Shown: positions 55,048 through 63,929, counted from the stretch's first letter. The stretch is DNA of 64,000 nt from Cupriavidus sp. 2SB (GCF_005503625.1 NZ_SCMX01000007.1:1-64000), one strand, 5' to 3'. Numbers and translations are program-made. The notes: generated from the sequence alone by a model not told the origin.

Positions 55048-55917
55048 ATGGAGATTGAAAAGGGAACGTTCGAGGACATCGTGAGGAAGATGATGGCTAA
55101 TCTCGATGGACAGCATCAGCCAGAGCTCGCCGGGACGAGCGGGACCACGCGGCCCGCCTACGGCCAATTCACCGATTCGATGGCAGCGTCGGCTCTTGCA
55201 GCGGCGCTGTCGGAGCATGGTTTTACCATCAACGAGGGCTCACCTGAGGATGGCCAGGTGCTCGGGGCTGAGGACTTCAAGGACATCGAAGAAGACCTGC
55301 GACGCGAGGAAGCGAGGATCTATCGGATCACGCACACGTATGACATCGGAAACCAAGACGTCTATGTTGAGCACCCGACGGGTGACGTCGACGGTAAGCG
55401 GGTGGCGCTGTACTGCTGGTTCAAGGCGTCAGAGTGGTTCGGGAGCGCGGCAATTGTGTCAAACCTTGGCATCGCCGCCGCCATGGTAAGCCTGTACGGC
55501 TTCAGACACTGTGCGACCCGTCATTTCTGCACAACGGTCGATCTATACGCAGACGCTGAAGGGTACCCCGACTACCAGTCTCTGATGGCGGACGCGTCTC
55601 TGCATCGTGAGGGTTTGCGCCATGCCTTGGCTCCGCATCTTGATGGCGATCGCCCCGAGTGCACGATTGAGAATGCCGGCGTGCTCGATTCCGCCCAGTA
55701 TCGGGAGATGCCCGATGAAATGCTGACCGCTCAGGACTTAGTGCAACAAGGAGCGGTTCACGCTGTCAGTTTTCTCCTGCAGCACGGTTGCGACAAAGCG
55801 ACCGCAAATCAGATGCTGGAGTCACTGCGGGCCAACGCGGGGCACATCCGCGAGGAAGCTGCCCGAAGAGGAAAGGGCCTCTTCAAGCAGGACCAGGTGG
55901 CTTCATTGGAGAACTAA
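55048..55917 (+). CDS. Hypothetical protein
   Basis: 289 residues. GGAAGGAA sets the ATG at 55048. Mixed fold with an acidic middle (DFKDIEEDLRREEARIYRI) and a helical C-terminus. No family recognised. Confidence 0.6.
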   Translation: MEIEKGTFEDIVRKMMANLDGQHQPELAGTSGTTRPAYGQFTDSMAASALAAALSEHGFTINEGSPEDGQVLGAEDFKDIEEDLRREEARIYRITHTYDIGNQDVYVEHPTGDVDGKRVALYCWFKASEWFGSAAIVSNLGIAAAMVSLYGFRHCATRHFCTTVDLYADAEGYPDYQSLMADASLHREGLRHALAPHLDGDRPECTIENAGVLDSAQYREMPDEMLTAQDLVQQGAVHAVSFLLQHGCDKATANQMLESLRANAGHIREEAARRGKGLFKQDQVASLEN

Positions 55918-55961
55918 GAATCGTTGCCCGCGCTGGAATCTGGGCACAATGACTGGTGCGA

Positions 55962-56489
55962 CTACACCAGCAGGGCTACTAGCGCGATCGCCAAAAAGCC
56001 GGCGCACAAGAGGTACTGCCGGCTTTTTGGGCTGATTTTGATCCCGCGTCGTACGATGAAATGCTCAATGATGGTCCATCCGTCCAGGGGCGGCAGCGGG
56101 ATCAGGTTTGTAGCTAGGAGAACGAAAGAACCCTTGGCGCAGAGCCCCACCAGCCATAGCGGGTATATGGCGTCGACAAGAAAGAACGCGATACCGGTTA
56201 CCAGGGACATCGCCGGGCCAGCCGCAGCGACGATCGCGCGCTTGTCGGAGGACGACTGCTCATAGTGTTTGCTCGCCACAAAGGCCCACAGGGGTACAAG
56301 GCCGAACTCGATCGGAACCTTCTTGATGGTGATTGTGAACAGCTTCACGCCACCAATTACAACTTTGTCGGGGCGAATGCCGACCCTCTTCATGGCCAGG
56401 AGATGGCCGTACTCGTGGATACCCAGCAGCACGACCAGCAAGTGCCACATGATGTACGCGGCGAGGAAGAGTAGGAACGCGGTCTGCAT
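55962..56489 (-). CDS. Site-2-protease-type membrane metalloprotease (M50)
   Basis: 175 residues, mostly transmembrane. HEYGH at 25-29 is the zinc motif HExxH, and TNLIPLPPLDGW (Asp136) is the second-ligand motif. Such proteases cut membrane-bound substrates, often anti-sigma factors. No substrate candidate is obvious nearby. A terminator for the converging gene is embedded in its 3' coding end. Confidence 0.85.
   Translation of the reverse strand: MQTAFLLFLAAYIMWHLLVVLLGIHEYGHLLAMKRVGIRPDKVVIGGVKLFTITIKKVPIEFGLVPLWAFVASKHYEQSSSDKRAIVAAAGPAMSLVTGIAFFLVDAIYPLWLVGLCAKGSFVLLATNLIPLPPLDGWTIIEHFIVRRGIKISPKSRQYLLCAGFLAIALVALLV
55993..56028. terminator. Bidirectional terminator inside the M50 coding end
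   Basis: AAAAAGCCGGC and GCCGGCTTTTT with a 14-base loop. On the plus strand it ends the gene at 55048-55917. On the minus strand it lies inside the protease reading frame. Confidence 0.6.
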
Positions 56490-56560
56490 GAGTCAATAGG
56501 TAGTTGGTGGCCCGGTGGGCCCGAGCGTTGGACCCGATTATATCCGACTGATACCCGTTT

Positions 56561-56577
56561 CGTATCTATACGTGTTA
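56561..56577 (-). promoter_or_regulatory. TAAC-box operator site 9
   Basis: Minus strand TAACACGTATAGATACG, exact consensus. In the divergent region between the M50 gene and the gene at 56686. Confidence 0.72.
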
Positions 56578-56685
56578 ATCGTTGAGTGTGCGACATAACG
56601 GTAGAGCCAAGCCAACGCATCGTGCGAAGGCGTGCTTTTTCTCAAAGGCGCCACTGCCGGTGCCGAGCCCCTTGGAGATGACCCC

Positions 56686-56910
56686 ATGATCCTATCTGCA
56701 TACACCGTTGATACCACCACCGTCGGCTTCACACCATGCTGGTGGCCGGCCACTTCTTTGGGAGCAGCAACGGCTGCGGCGAAATCGCTCTCTGAACGGT
56801 TGGGTGAGGATGAAAGGTACCCGAATCCCTTCTGGGTCGTCGACGCTGACAACGCCCCCGTGTGCAAGTTCTACCGTGGTAAGAAGTACGCACCAAGCGA
56901 ATCTGTTTAA
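56686..56910 (+). CDS. Small hypothetical protein
   Basis: 74 residues; TTGGAG sets the ATG at 56686. Aromatic-rich (TPCWWPATSLG, YPNPFWVVDADN). Monocistronic. Confidence 0.58.
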   Translation: MILSAYTVDTTTVGFTPCWWPATSLGAATAAAKSLSERLGEDERYPNPFWVVDADNAPVCKFYRGKKYAPSESV

Positions 56911-56918
56911 CCCATCGT

Positions 56919-56950
56919 CCGTCGGCATCAGAGATGCCGACGGTTTTTTG
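56919..56950 (+). terminator. Intrinsic terminator
   Basis: CCGTCGGCATC/GATGCCGACGG, 3-base loop, TTTTTTG. Confidence 0.88.
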
Positions 56951-57073
56951 CATTCTTGGGACCGGGCGTTGCCTGGCTCCAACGCTCACTGGGTTCCGAA
57001 CGCGAGCCGTCAGGCCGAAGAACTCATAGCGGTTGAATGTCAGGCCGCATACAATTAGTATCCGATAAACACA

Positions 57074-57090
57074 TAACGGGTATGCATACG
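57074..57090 (+). promoter_or_regulatory. TAAC-box operator site 10
   Basis: TAACGGGTATGCATACG, ending 2 bp before the ATG at 57093 and downstream of a possible -10 (TACAAT at 57050). Confidence 0.65.
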
Positions 57091-57092
57091 CA

Positions 57093-58301
57093 ATGACGTA
57101 CAAAATGAACGCTATCCGGATGCTGGCCGGCGCCGGCGCCGCGATACTCCTGCTTGCTTCAGGTACAGCGGGCGCGGACCCTCACTCGGATGGGTTGGCC
57201 TTCGGCAAGGGGCAACTGGGCGGGTTGAACGAGAAGGTGAATCCGCAGAATGCAAAGGACCTGCCGTTCTACAACAACAATCCCCCGCAGGCAGGTGGGT
57301 TTGGCGGGCCGTCACTGTTCAGCCTGGGGGTAGGGCGGATCACCACCTGCAAAACGGCTGAACACGGCCCGGACTCGGTCGCCAATCAGGAATGCGACGC
57401 GGTGAACTTCCTGGCGAAGAATCCCCAGGATCGGGTCAAGATCCCGGTGAATCCGAATGACCCGATCATCAAGGGTATCGGGGATACGATCAACAATGCC
57501 AAGCCAGGCAATGTCACGGACAGTGGTTGCGTCCCGAAGACCACCACCACGCCGGCGCAGCACGAGACGGAAGTCTGCAACGAGTACCTCGTGACCGAGG
57601 ACAAGCAATGCACGATGGGTCAGGTGGTCGAAGTCGATGCGAAGTCCAACTACCAGTGCAACATTACGAAGAACTCGACATACCTGACCACCTGCGACAA
57701 GGTCCTGATAGTTCAATGCGGCGCGGGTTATTGCGACACCGGTGGCATTTTGCCGTTGACGGTTTCGGCGACGACAGGTAATGCGAACATCCGTTACGAG
57801 GCGCCTTACTTGTGGATCACCCACAACTATCAGACGCAGTATTGGGTAGAGTCCTCCACGTTCGCCTTCAACATTCGAAATGTTAGCGAGGTTAAAACCT
57901 TTCTCTGGGAGTACACCTACGTCGACAATTGGATCTGGATTGCGATCAACGGGCAGAAGGTCGGCGTCCGAGCGAACAACGGAACACCCCCACAAGCTCA
58001 GTATGCCGATAAGTTTGAACTTGGCTACTATGTAAACGACGACACCAACATGAAATATCCCGACGGGACTATCGATCTTGGGGCGGGTGGAGTATATGGC
58101 GTTGAGCGAGCAAACAACTTTGAGATTGCGGAGAACGTTGATTTGAAGCCATATCTCCGAAACGGCACCAATGTGATTGAGTTCAAGTTGGCCAACGGCG
58201 CAGGACCAGGCAACGGCAATATTCGTATTAATGCACAGCAATATTGTCCGTGCACGGAGTATTGGGAAAATCAATGTACTTTGCTTGAGCAAAAATCATA
58301 A
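57093..58301 (+). CDS. Exported Cys-rich TraN-like protein
   Basis: 402 residues with a signal peptide (IRMLAGAGAAILLLASGTAG). The N-terminal part (LPFYNNNPPQAGGFGG, FSLGVGRITTCKT, ECDAVNFLAKNP) and many Cys residues (about 12) resemble TraN-type mating-pair stabilisation proteins of conjugative elements. No ribosome-binding site; the operator abuts the start, so ATGs at 57105 or 57120 are possible. Base composition is AT-richer toward the 3' end. TraN assignment is tentative. Confidence 0.5.
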   Translation: MTYKMNAIRMLAGAGAAILLLASGTAGADPHSDGLAFGKGQLGGLNEKVNPQNAKDLPFYNNNPPQAGGFGGPSLFSLGVGRITTCKTAEHGPDSVANQECDAVNFLAKNPQDRVKIPVNPNDPIIKGIGDTINNAKPGNVTDSGCVPKTTTTPAQHETEVCNEYLVTEDKQCTMGQVVEVDAKSNYQCNITKNSTYLTTCDKVLIVQCGAGYCDTGGILPLTVSATTGNANIRYEAPYLWITHNYQTQYWVESSTFAFNIRNVSEVKTFLWEYTYVDNWIWIAINGQKVGVRANNGTPPQAQYADKFELGYYVNDDTNMKYPDGTIDLGAGGVYGVERANNFEIAENVDLKPYLRNGTNVIEFKLANGAGPGNGNIRINAQQYCPCTEYWENQCTLLEQKS

Positions 58302-58439
58302 TAAAATCTGTGATATTTTTCGGCGCGGCATTTAGGTTGGTACCTCACGCATTAAGGTCGATATGATGTGGGGCAAGGCGCATTGGCCACTCACCGCTTT
58401 TTAACTTCCTATCTTCGTCGCTGTCAATCGGAGAACTCT

Positions 58440-59438
58440 ATGCAGGAAACACAAGCTCTGTCGGGCGTTGAAGAAGCATTTGCGGGTATCCCAGAACTCG
58501 TTTTGCTTGAGCTGCCAAACGGCGGCGTTACCGGCGTTGTCATGCGCGAGATGCGCTCCTCGTCCCACGTTATGTTCGCGGGCAAGTTCGCTGAGTTGGA
58601 CGAGGTCGAAAGGGGCATCGAGATTCTGCGCAGGCTCGACCAGAACGAGACGTACGGAACGTGGAGGATGGAATCAAGTATCGACGCCGCCTCGCTCGAC
58701 GAAGCGATCACATCGAGCTCGGAATCTTCGGCCGGCCAGAAATTCGTGAGTGTGTACCGAGGCAACGAATGGCTGTGGGGGATCTGGAGCAATCCGAGTC
58801 ATCCAAACAGGCACCTGACGGGACTAACCCTCGAAAGCGTTGCAGATTTCCATGGCACCCGCGTTTCGGCCGCCAAGTGCGCATCACGACGCGGTCTAGA
58901 TTCTGTGCGTGCAAACCAGACTCTTGCTGGCTCCTACCAGGTGATTGACGCCGCCATCGAACGGCTTCATGGGAGCCGTTTGAGAGCTCGCGACAAGCAA
59001 GACTACGAGGCTCACCCCGCTGTCCGGCAGCTCTGCGACTGGTGGAATGGCCGGGCGCCGGAGGGAAATCGGGAGGCGGGCACTGTCCGGCTTTACGTCT
59101 GGAGCGACCTGGACCGAATCTTCAATGCTTGTGATCCGGAGGAGCCGGCCGCACAGGCTAGCCAGGTCGATACTTGGACCAGCTACGCGCTATTTGAACA
59201 ACCTGGCATGCCAACGATCCTTGCCAGCTTCTTCCGCGGTCGCCGCTTCAACAAGGACGACGGCACGGGCGGTACGACGGTCTTCGCCGCCGACGGCAGC
59301 GAAGTTATGTCGCTCGGGCTCGAAGTGGCGGAGGTCGACGAGGCATATTACTCGCTGGTCGGGCTTGAGTACTTGGCGCAGCACGAAGCATTCGCCCACT
59401 TGAGGATGGCAAACCGGTATTTGCCCCGGGATCGCTGA
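58440..59438 (+). CDS. Hypothetical protein
   Basis: 332 residues, CGGAGAA before the ATG at 58440. Acidic, mixed fold (LDEVERGIEILRRLDQNETY). No domain recognised. The AT-rich gap upstream probably holds its promoter. Confidence 0.58.
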   Translation: MQETQALSGVEEAFAGIPELVLLELPNGGVTGVVMREMRSSSHVMFAGKFAELDEVERGIEILRRLDQNETYGTWRMESSIDAASLDEAITSSSESSAGQKFVSVYRGNEWLWGIWSNPSHPNRHLTGLTLESVADFHGTRVSAAKCASRRGLDSVRANQTLAGSYQVIDAAIERLHGSRLRARDKQDYEAHPAVRQLCDWWNGRAPEGNREAGTVRLYVWSDLDRIFNACDPEEPAAQASQVDTWTSYALFEQPGMPTILASFFRGRRFNKDDGTGGTTVFAADGSEVMSLGLEVAEVDEAYYSLVGLEYLAQHEAFAHLRMANRYLPRDR

Positions 59439-59551
59439 CTGATCCCTGCGCGGTGCTTTTGTCCCTTCCAGAGAAATGTGCCGCATAACTTGAGGGCCAA
59501 GCTGATTGGGCAGCCGGCCCGGCGACCAAGGCAAATCAAGGAGAACAAGCT

Positions 59552-59764
59552 ATGGTTGGAACACAGGTACTGCAGCGCAAGCCGATCATCATTCAACGAT
59601 GGGCGGATGAATCCACCGCAAACAGCATACCCAGGAAGGACGCGGCATTTATCCTTCGCGCGAACCGGAAGCAGCTCGGCAGGGAGCGCGTCGTGCGAAC
59701 CCGGCTCAACGGGCGTATCGAGATCCGTGGCCATGGGCGCACCATGATCCTGTGCCGTCTCTAG
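59552..59764 (+). CDS. Small basic hypothetical protein
   Basis: 70 residues, CAAGGAG site. Strongly basic (LRANRKQLGRERVVRTRLNG), so nucleic-acid binding is possible. Followed by a strong terminator. Confidence 0.58.
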   Translation: MVGTQVLQRKPIIIQRWADESTANSIPRKDAAFILRANRKQLGRERVVRTRLNGRIEIRGHGRTMILCRL

Positions 59765-59826
59765 TGGCGGCGCCAGACCTCTCGGTGCAATTGAGATCGA
59801 GCGTCTCCCTGAAAACAAGCGTCAAG

Positions 59827-59857
59827 GCCATCCGACTAATTCGGATGGCTTTTTTTC
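59827..59857 (+). terminator. Intrinsic terminator
   Basis: GCCATCCGA/TCGGATGGC, TTTTTTTC. Confidence 0.88.
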
Positions 59858-59961
59858 TATCGGCTGTTGAAGCGAGGAAAGACAGCGCCTGCCAATGGGT
59901 GTGGCGCATATCTCCATGTCCGATCAATCCAATGGCTTCCTCAGACAGGAGAACCAACAGA

Positions 59962-60066
59962 ATGAACAACGCACGAAGTGCGCTGCTATCGCTCGCCACG
60001 GGATTTCTTCGCGGTTCTTCGGATCGAACTGGACATGCGCAGCGGTATCGCTCCGGCCGCTCTTGA
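59962..60066 (+). CDS. 34-residue basic peptide
   Basis: AGGAGAACC precedes the ATG at 59962. The product begins MNNARSALLSLATGFLRG and ends RYRSGRS. Very small, but the ribosome-binding site is as good as its neighbours'. Confidence 0.45.
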   Translation: MNNARSALLSLATGFLRGSSDRTGHAQRYRSGRS

Positions 60067-60209
60067 ACAGGCAGCTCGCCCCGGGGTAATCGCGGCATAA
60101 GCCCATCCCCATTCAACCGTCCGTGCCGTCCCACATCCATCTGGGGCGGCATTCTTATTTGCACCGGTTCGTCATCTCCCAGTCGTCAATGACAACGGGA
60201 GATGATCCT

Positions 60210-60959
60210 ATGGCTGGAGTTGTATCTCGACGAGCTTCCAAATCTGTAAAAGCGATCGCGGACGAGCTCGATGACGGCTATCGCCACCGAATGGCAGAAA
60301 TGCTGAGGTTCATGCTGAGCGAAATCATGGTTATCTGGGGCTTCCCTGCGTGGGACCCGGTTCCAGAAGTTGTTCGCGGCAAGATCACCAACGCGATATC
60401 GGCCTACGATACGGCGGTTGCAGAAGAAGAGCCGTTCCTCGATCTCCTCGGCCCGCTCTACCAGGAGCTTTCGAGCCGAGGTGGTAAGCAGCAGCTCGGG
60501 CAGTTCTTCACGCCGTGGAACCTTGCAAAGCTGATGGCTCATTTGACCATTCCACCCGGTCCCCAGGAGGACACAAGCGGCAGGCTTATCGCAACCTGTG
60601 ATCCGACCTGTGGCAGCGGGGTGCTGATGCTCGCTGCAGCGAGTGCGGTCCTCGAGAAAGAAGGCGGTGCGGCTCTGCGGCAGTGGAGCTTCCACGGGTG
60701 CGACGTCGACCCGATCTGCGCGCGGATGATGGCCATTCAGTTTCTCGCGAACTGTGCGAGCCATCGCATCGAGGTCGGTGAGGTGATCGTGTTCCGGGGG
60801 GATAGTTTGAACCTCCAAGCGAAGAAGGAGCTGATTACGCACGCGAGTGCCCCGGGCCTGGCAGTCATGCCGGCAAATGCACCAGGTCGACAAAAGCTGC
60901 TCGCGGACACCGCCCGCGGCGCCGGCGTGACGCCTGTCACCGCGGATTCCATGGAGTAA
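60210..60959 (+). CDS. HsdM-like N6-methyltransferase domain lacking NPPY
   Basis: 249 residues, GGGAG before the ATG at 60210. QLGQFFTPWNLAKLMAHL and DPTCGSGVLMLAA are the N-terminal and SAM-binding motifs of type I/gamma N6-adenine methylases, with the acidic GCDVDPICARM next. No NPPF/Y catalytic tetrapeptide follows. It is either inactive, a SAM-binding regulator, or uses another fold variant. Confidence 0.72.
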   Translation: MAGVVSRRASKSVKAIADELDDGYRHRMAEMLRFMLSEIMVIWGFPAWDPVPEVVRGKITNAISAYDTAVAEEEPFLDLLGPLYQELSSRGGKQQLGQFFTPWNLAKLMAHLTIPPGPQEDTSGRLIATCDPTCGSGVLMLAAASAVLEKEGGAALRQWSFHGCDVDPICARMMAIQFLANCASHRIEVGEVIVFRGDSLNLQAKKELITHASAPGLAVMPANAPGRQKLLADTARGAGVTPVTADSME

Positions 60960-60963
60960 TGCA

Positions 60964-61212
60964 ATGGAGCTGCATCCAACGGTACGAGACGGCCTGACCA
61001 ACGCAGCGCAAGGTTGGCGGGAACAAGAGGAGCTGTACAGGCAGAAGAGTGCCAATGAAGGTGGCAATCCCGCGGCACTGGCCATGGCCAAGGTCTGCGC
61101 GGACGCTGCCACAAGTCTGGAAATGCAAGCACAGGACGGAGTTCCCAGGTGCGCATGCTGTCTGAAGCCGATATGGACGGATCTCGATCTCCGCCCATAC
61201 TGGAAACGATAG
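60964..61212 (+). CDS. Small hypothetical protein with CxxC
   Basis: 82 residues, 4 bp after the preceding stop. Helical N-terminus and CACCLKPIW near the end. In operon with the methyltransferase-like gene. Confidence 0.55.
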   Translation: MELHPTVRDGLTNAAQGWREQEELYRQKSANEGGNPAALAMAKVCADAATSLEMQAQDGVPRCACCLKPIWTDLDLRPYWKR

Positions 61213-61228
61213 CTGAACTGCAACCCTC

Positions 61229-61260
61229 ACGACCACCTCTAGAGGTGGTCGTTTCTTTTT
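61229..61260 (+). terminator. Perfect-palindrome terminator
   Basis: A 24-bp perfect palindrome centred on CTCTAGAG, flanked by ACGACCAC and GTGGTCGT, followed by TTCTTTTT. Confidence 0.82.
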
Positions 61261-61377
61261 GGGGTGTTGGCGTGCTTCCGTGTCTTGCTTCTTGCCTTGA
61301 ACGGTATCCCCAAAGCCGCTGTACACCTTCGTGTGCCGCATCTCAGGCCTGATAGACAACCTCACAGGAGAGAACTC

Positions 61378-62463
61378 ATGGAAACAGTTTCGGAAGTCAG
61401 TGTGTGCGGAGTACTGCCGGCCCTGCCGGGCTGGCTGCAGGAACGACTGTCACAGGTCGAACGGCTGGAGGGCCGTGGCAACGCTTTGAGCTTCTCTGAG
61501 CCCAAAGCGGTTTGGCACCAGTTGAGTATGGACGGCGTGGCCCTGCTGGAAGGGGGCGCAGTAATCAGAGCAGTCGTGCTGGGTGCCGATCCCGCCAGTT
61601 TTGAGGGTGTGGCCATCGTGTTCATTGAAGGCGGCGCGGTGGATCGGATCGTCGTGCGGGGGAACTCCGTCCAGGGCGTGCACTTTGAGGAGGCTGCCTA
61701 TGTGGCGTTGGCCGAGTACCAAAAGTACTTGCCGAAGGCCCGCGCAGTCCCGATCATCAGCACGCTGTCCCAGCCTCGTGCTTCGACGCCGACGGCCGTC
61801 GCTGCATCGCCTGCCTATGTGGCGGAACTGGCGCCCCTGGCGCTGGGCGACTCAGCAGTTGACGCGAGCATCCGTGCGGCCATGTCAGCCGGCGTTGTCC
61901 TGAACTCAGTCGATGCTGACGAGATCAGGACGGCAATGGCCAAGTGCGATGATCTGACCAGGCGAGCGACGCGGCTGTTGCGCCTAGCGTCGGACCCCAT
62001 GAGGAAGGGAAACGCGTTCCCCATGGGGGTCGGGTTCACGAAAATGACGAAGCGGGTATCCCAGCGTATCGACGCCTCTGTCCGACGTGCCGGCGAAGCG
62101 AGCGAGTTGCTTCGTCGAGCTGACAGCGCCCGCCGCTACGCGGAAGGCCTGCTGGCCGGGGAGAACACCTTTGCCGCTCGGCAGCGAGCGACCGCGGCGC
62201 AGGAAGAACTGCAGCGTCGGGTCGTTGGCGAACTTCTTCGGTGGGCCAAAGGGCGATCCATACTGAAGTTGGGCGTATTGCGCGTAAACCGCGATGGGGC
62301 GGGGTATCCCGTATCCTTTACGGTTTCTGGTGGCAATGTCTCGGCCGGCTTTGGCGACAAAGTTGATGTCGTTCGCGCGTTCTTTCGCGGTAACAAGGAG
62401 GCGTTTTGCACTCTGGTTGACCAGTTGCGCGGGTCTGAGTTGGCTGGCGTAGGTCAGACCTAA
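61378..62463 (+). CDS. Hypothetical protein
   Basis: 361 residues, CAGGAGAGA before the ATG at 61378. An Ala-rich linker near 140-160; the C-terminal half is helical and basic (RQRATAAQEELQRRVVGELL). No family recognised. Confidence 0.6.
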   Translation: METVSEVSVCGVLPALPGWLQERLSQVERLEGRGNALSFSEPKAVWHQLSMDGVALLEGGAVIRAVVLGADPASFEGVAIVFIEGGAVDRIVVRGNSVQGVHFEEAAYVALAEYQKYLPKARAVPIISTLSQPRASTPTAVAASPAYVAELAPLALGDSAVDASIRAAMSAGVVLNSVDADEIRTAMAKCDDLTRRATRLLRLASDPMRKGNAFPMGVGFTKMTKRVSQRIDASVRRAGEASELLRRADSARRYAEGLLAGENTFAARQRATAAQEELQRRVVGELLRWAKGRSILKLGVLRVNRDGAGYPVSFTVSGGNVSAGFGDKVDVVRAFFRGNKEAFCTLVDQLRGSELAGVGQT

Positions 62464-62473
62464 CTACCTGATG

Positions 62474-62510
62474 GCCACCGTATCCTCTCGATACGGTGGC
62501 TTCTTTCTTC
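62474..62510 (+). terminator. Intrinsic terminator
   Basis: GCCACCGTATC/GATACGGTGGC, 5-base loop, TTCTTTCTT. Confidence 0.82.
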
Positions 62511-62613
62511 AAGGTTCGTGCTTTGCGTGCCGTGAACTTGACCAAAGATACAAGTGACATTTGATCACGGCTGATTGCCATTACCTTGTACCAAGACAAC
62601 GTGGAGCACCATC

Positions 62614-63090
62614 GTGAGGAAGATTCTGATTCTGGCAGTTCAGCTTGCAGGAGTACTTCTGTGCGGCCAGGCATTCGGAGCGTCGATCGACGAAACCGTA
62701 GGCATGGTTGCGCAGACTCGCCAGACGACGGTCGCGACCATCAACGGACGCGACGCCGAGATCATCTATGTCGGTCGGTTCGGGGACTGTGACTCCGTGG
62801 CGGTGCGCTCGGGAAAGCACTATCAGCATTTTCGGGTGTGCAGCGGTAGAGTCCAGGCCCGTAATACCGTGGCGCCAAGTTGGGCCGACGATCAGGGCAG
62901 CCAGCGAGTTTTGGCTGCAGTGGTTCGGAACGCGATCTTCTACGGCCAGTCTGCGCAAGTGGACGAGAACGGTTACCTCATTACCGCAAGGACGCTAGGG
63001 GCGGTAGAGGCCTCCTGCAAAAACGTTGAGGTCGTCATCAGTTATGATGGAGACCTGGTCGACAGAGGCCTCAAGCGGATCTGCGGCTGA
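62614..63090 (+). CDS. Exported hypothetical protein
   Basis: 158 residues from GTG 62614 (GGAG upstream). Signal peptide RKILILAVQLAGVLLCGQAF, cleavage near FGA-SI. Four Cys in the mature part. No family recognised. Confidence 0.6.
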   Translation: MRKILILAVQLAGVLLCGQAFGASIDETVGMVAQTRQTTVATINGRDAEIIYVGRFGDCDSVAVRSGKHYQHFRVCSGRVQARNTVAPSWADDQGSQRVLAAVVRNAIFYGQSAQVDENGYLITARTLGAVEASCKNVEVVISYDGDLVDRGLKRICG

Positions 63091-63114
63091 TATCCGCTAA
63101 TTCCAAACCTGGAG

Positions 63115-63155
63115 TGCCCCTCACCACAACGGTTGAGGGGCATTTTCTTTTTTCC
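63115..63155 (+). terminator. Intrinsic terminator
   Basis: TGCCCCTCA/TGAGGGGCA then TTTTCTTTTTT. Confidence 0.82.
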
Positions 63156-63246
63156 CTCCTCTAGAACCCCTTGAGGGCCAGTCAATCTACGCACTCATGT
63201 CGAGCATCTCCTCCCTGCAAGAACAACCCTTACAGGAGCAGGCGTT

Positions 63247-63612
63247 ATGGCACAAAAAATTGTACGTTGGCGTTCCAACTATCGCGGCGAGGCCCGGTTC
63301 GACGTCGTTGCTGGACCTCTGGCCGGCGAGACGGTAGCGGTGCGGTTCCTGAAACCGGACTACTACGAAAAGGACTTCCGTGACAACGCTGGCGGCGTCT
63401 TCCTGCCGGACTGGGGGGTCTACACTCGAGAAGTGATGTCATCCGTTGGTATTGTCCGCAGCACGCTGCATCCCGCGGGTTTGCCGACTGACATCGTGGA
63501 AGCCGTGAACGCCGATTTCGACGATCTCCGGGCGTCTTCCGATCCCGGGATCTTCTTCGGCTCCTTCTTGAACGGTCGCTACGACCCGCAGGTTGGCTGG
63601 GTCGCTCACTGA
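63247..63612 (+). CDS. Hypothetical protein
   Basis: 121 residues, CAGGAG site. A beta-rich N-terminus (EARFDVVAGPLAGETVAVRF). No family recognised. Monocistronic. Confidence 0.6.
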   Translation: MAQKIVRWRSNYRGEARFDVVAGPLAGETVAVRFLKPDYYEKDFRDNAGGVFLPDWGVYTREVMSSVGIVRSTLHPAGLPTDIVEAVNADFDDLRASSDPGIFFGSFLNGRYDPQVGWVAH

Positions 63613-63635
63613 TCCCGCTTTCGTTACCCCATCGA

Positions 63636-63672
63636 CCCACCAGGTGACTGCTGTCAACTGGTGGGGTTTTTC
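63636..63672 (+). terminator. Intrinsic terminator
   Basis: CCCACCAG/CTGGTGGG followed by GTTTTTC. Confidence 0.75.
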
Positions 63673-63745
63673 ATTTGGCCGGCCACAGTGCGGCCGGGAT
63701 CTTACTGCTCCTGTTCCACATCGCCGGAAACTATCCAGCCCGTCC

Positions 63746-63789
63746 ATGCCCATCGCGTTCCGACTCAGGAACCGGTGGGCATTTTTTTA
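63746..63789 (+). terminator. Terminator-like hairpin
   Basis: ATGCCCA/TGGGCAT followed by TTTTTTT. No gene is evident between it and the preceding terminator; a very short product cannot be excluded. Confidence 0.6.
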
Positions 63790-63929
63790 TCTGTCGCGCA
63801 CGACGCCCGCGAGCGCCTCGGCGCCGGGCGGTGGTGGTCAACAATCAACGCGGGGGGCGGTGTTCAAGACTTAGTCGCGCCTGTTCCTCATCACTCCGGG
63901 CAAGTCCAACTTCCACCCGGAGATCCCAA

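Noticed and set aside
57312-58292. 326-residue minus-strand frame
   Set aside because: Opposite strand of the exported Cys-rich gene, with no start signal.
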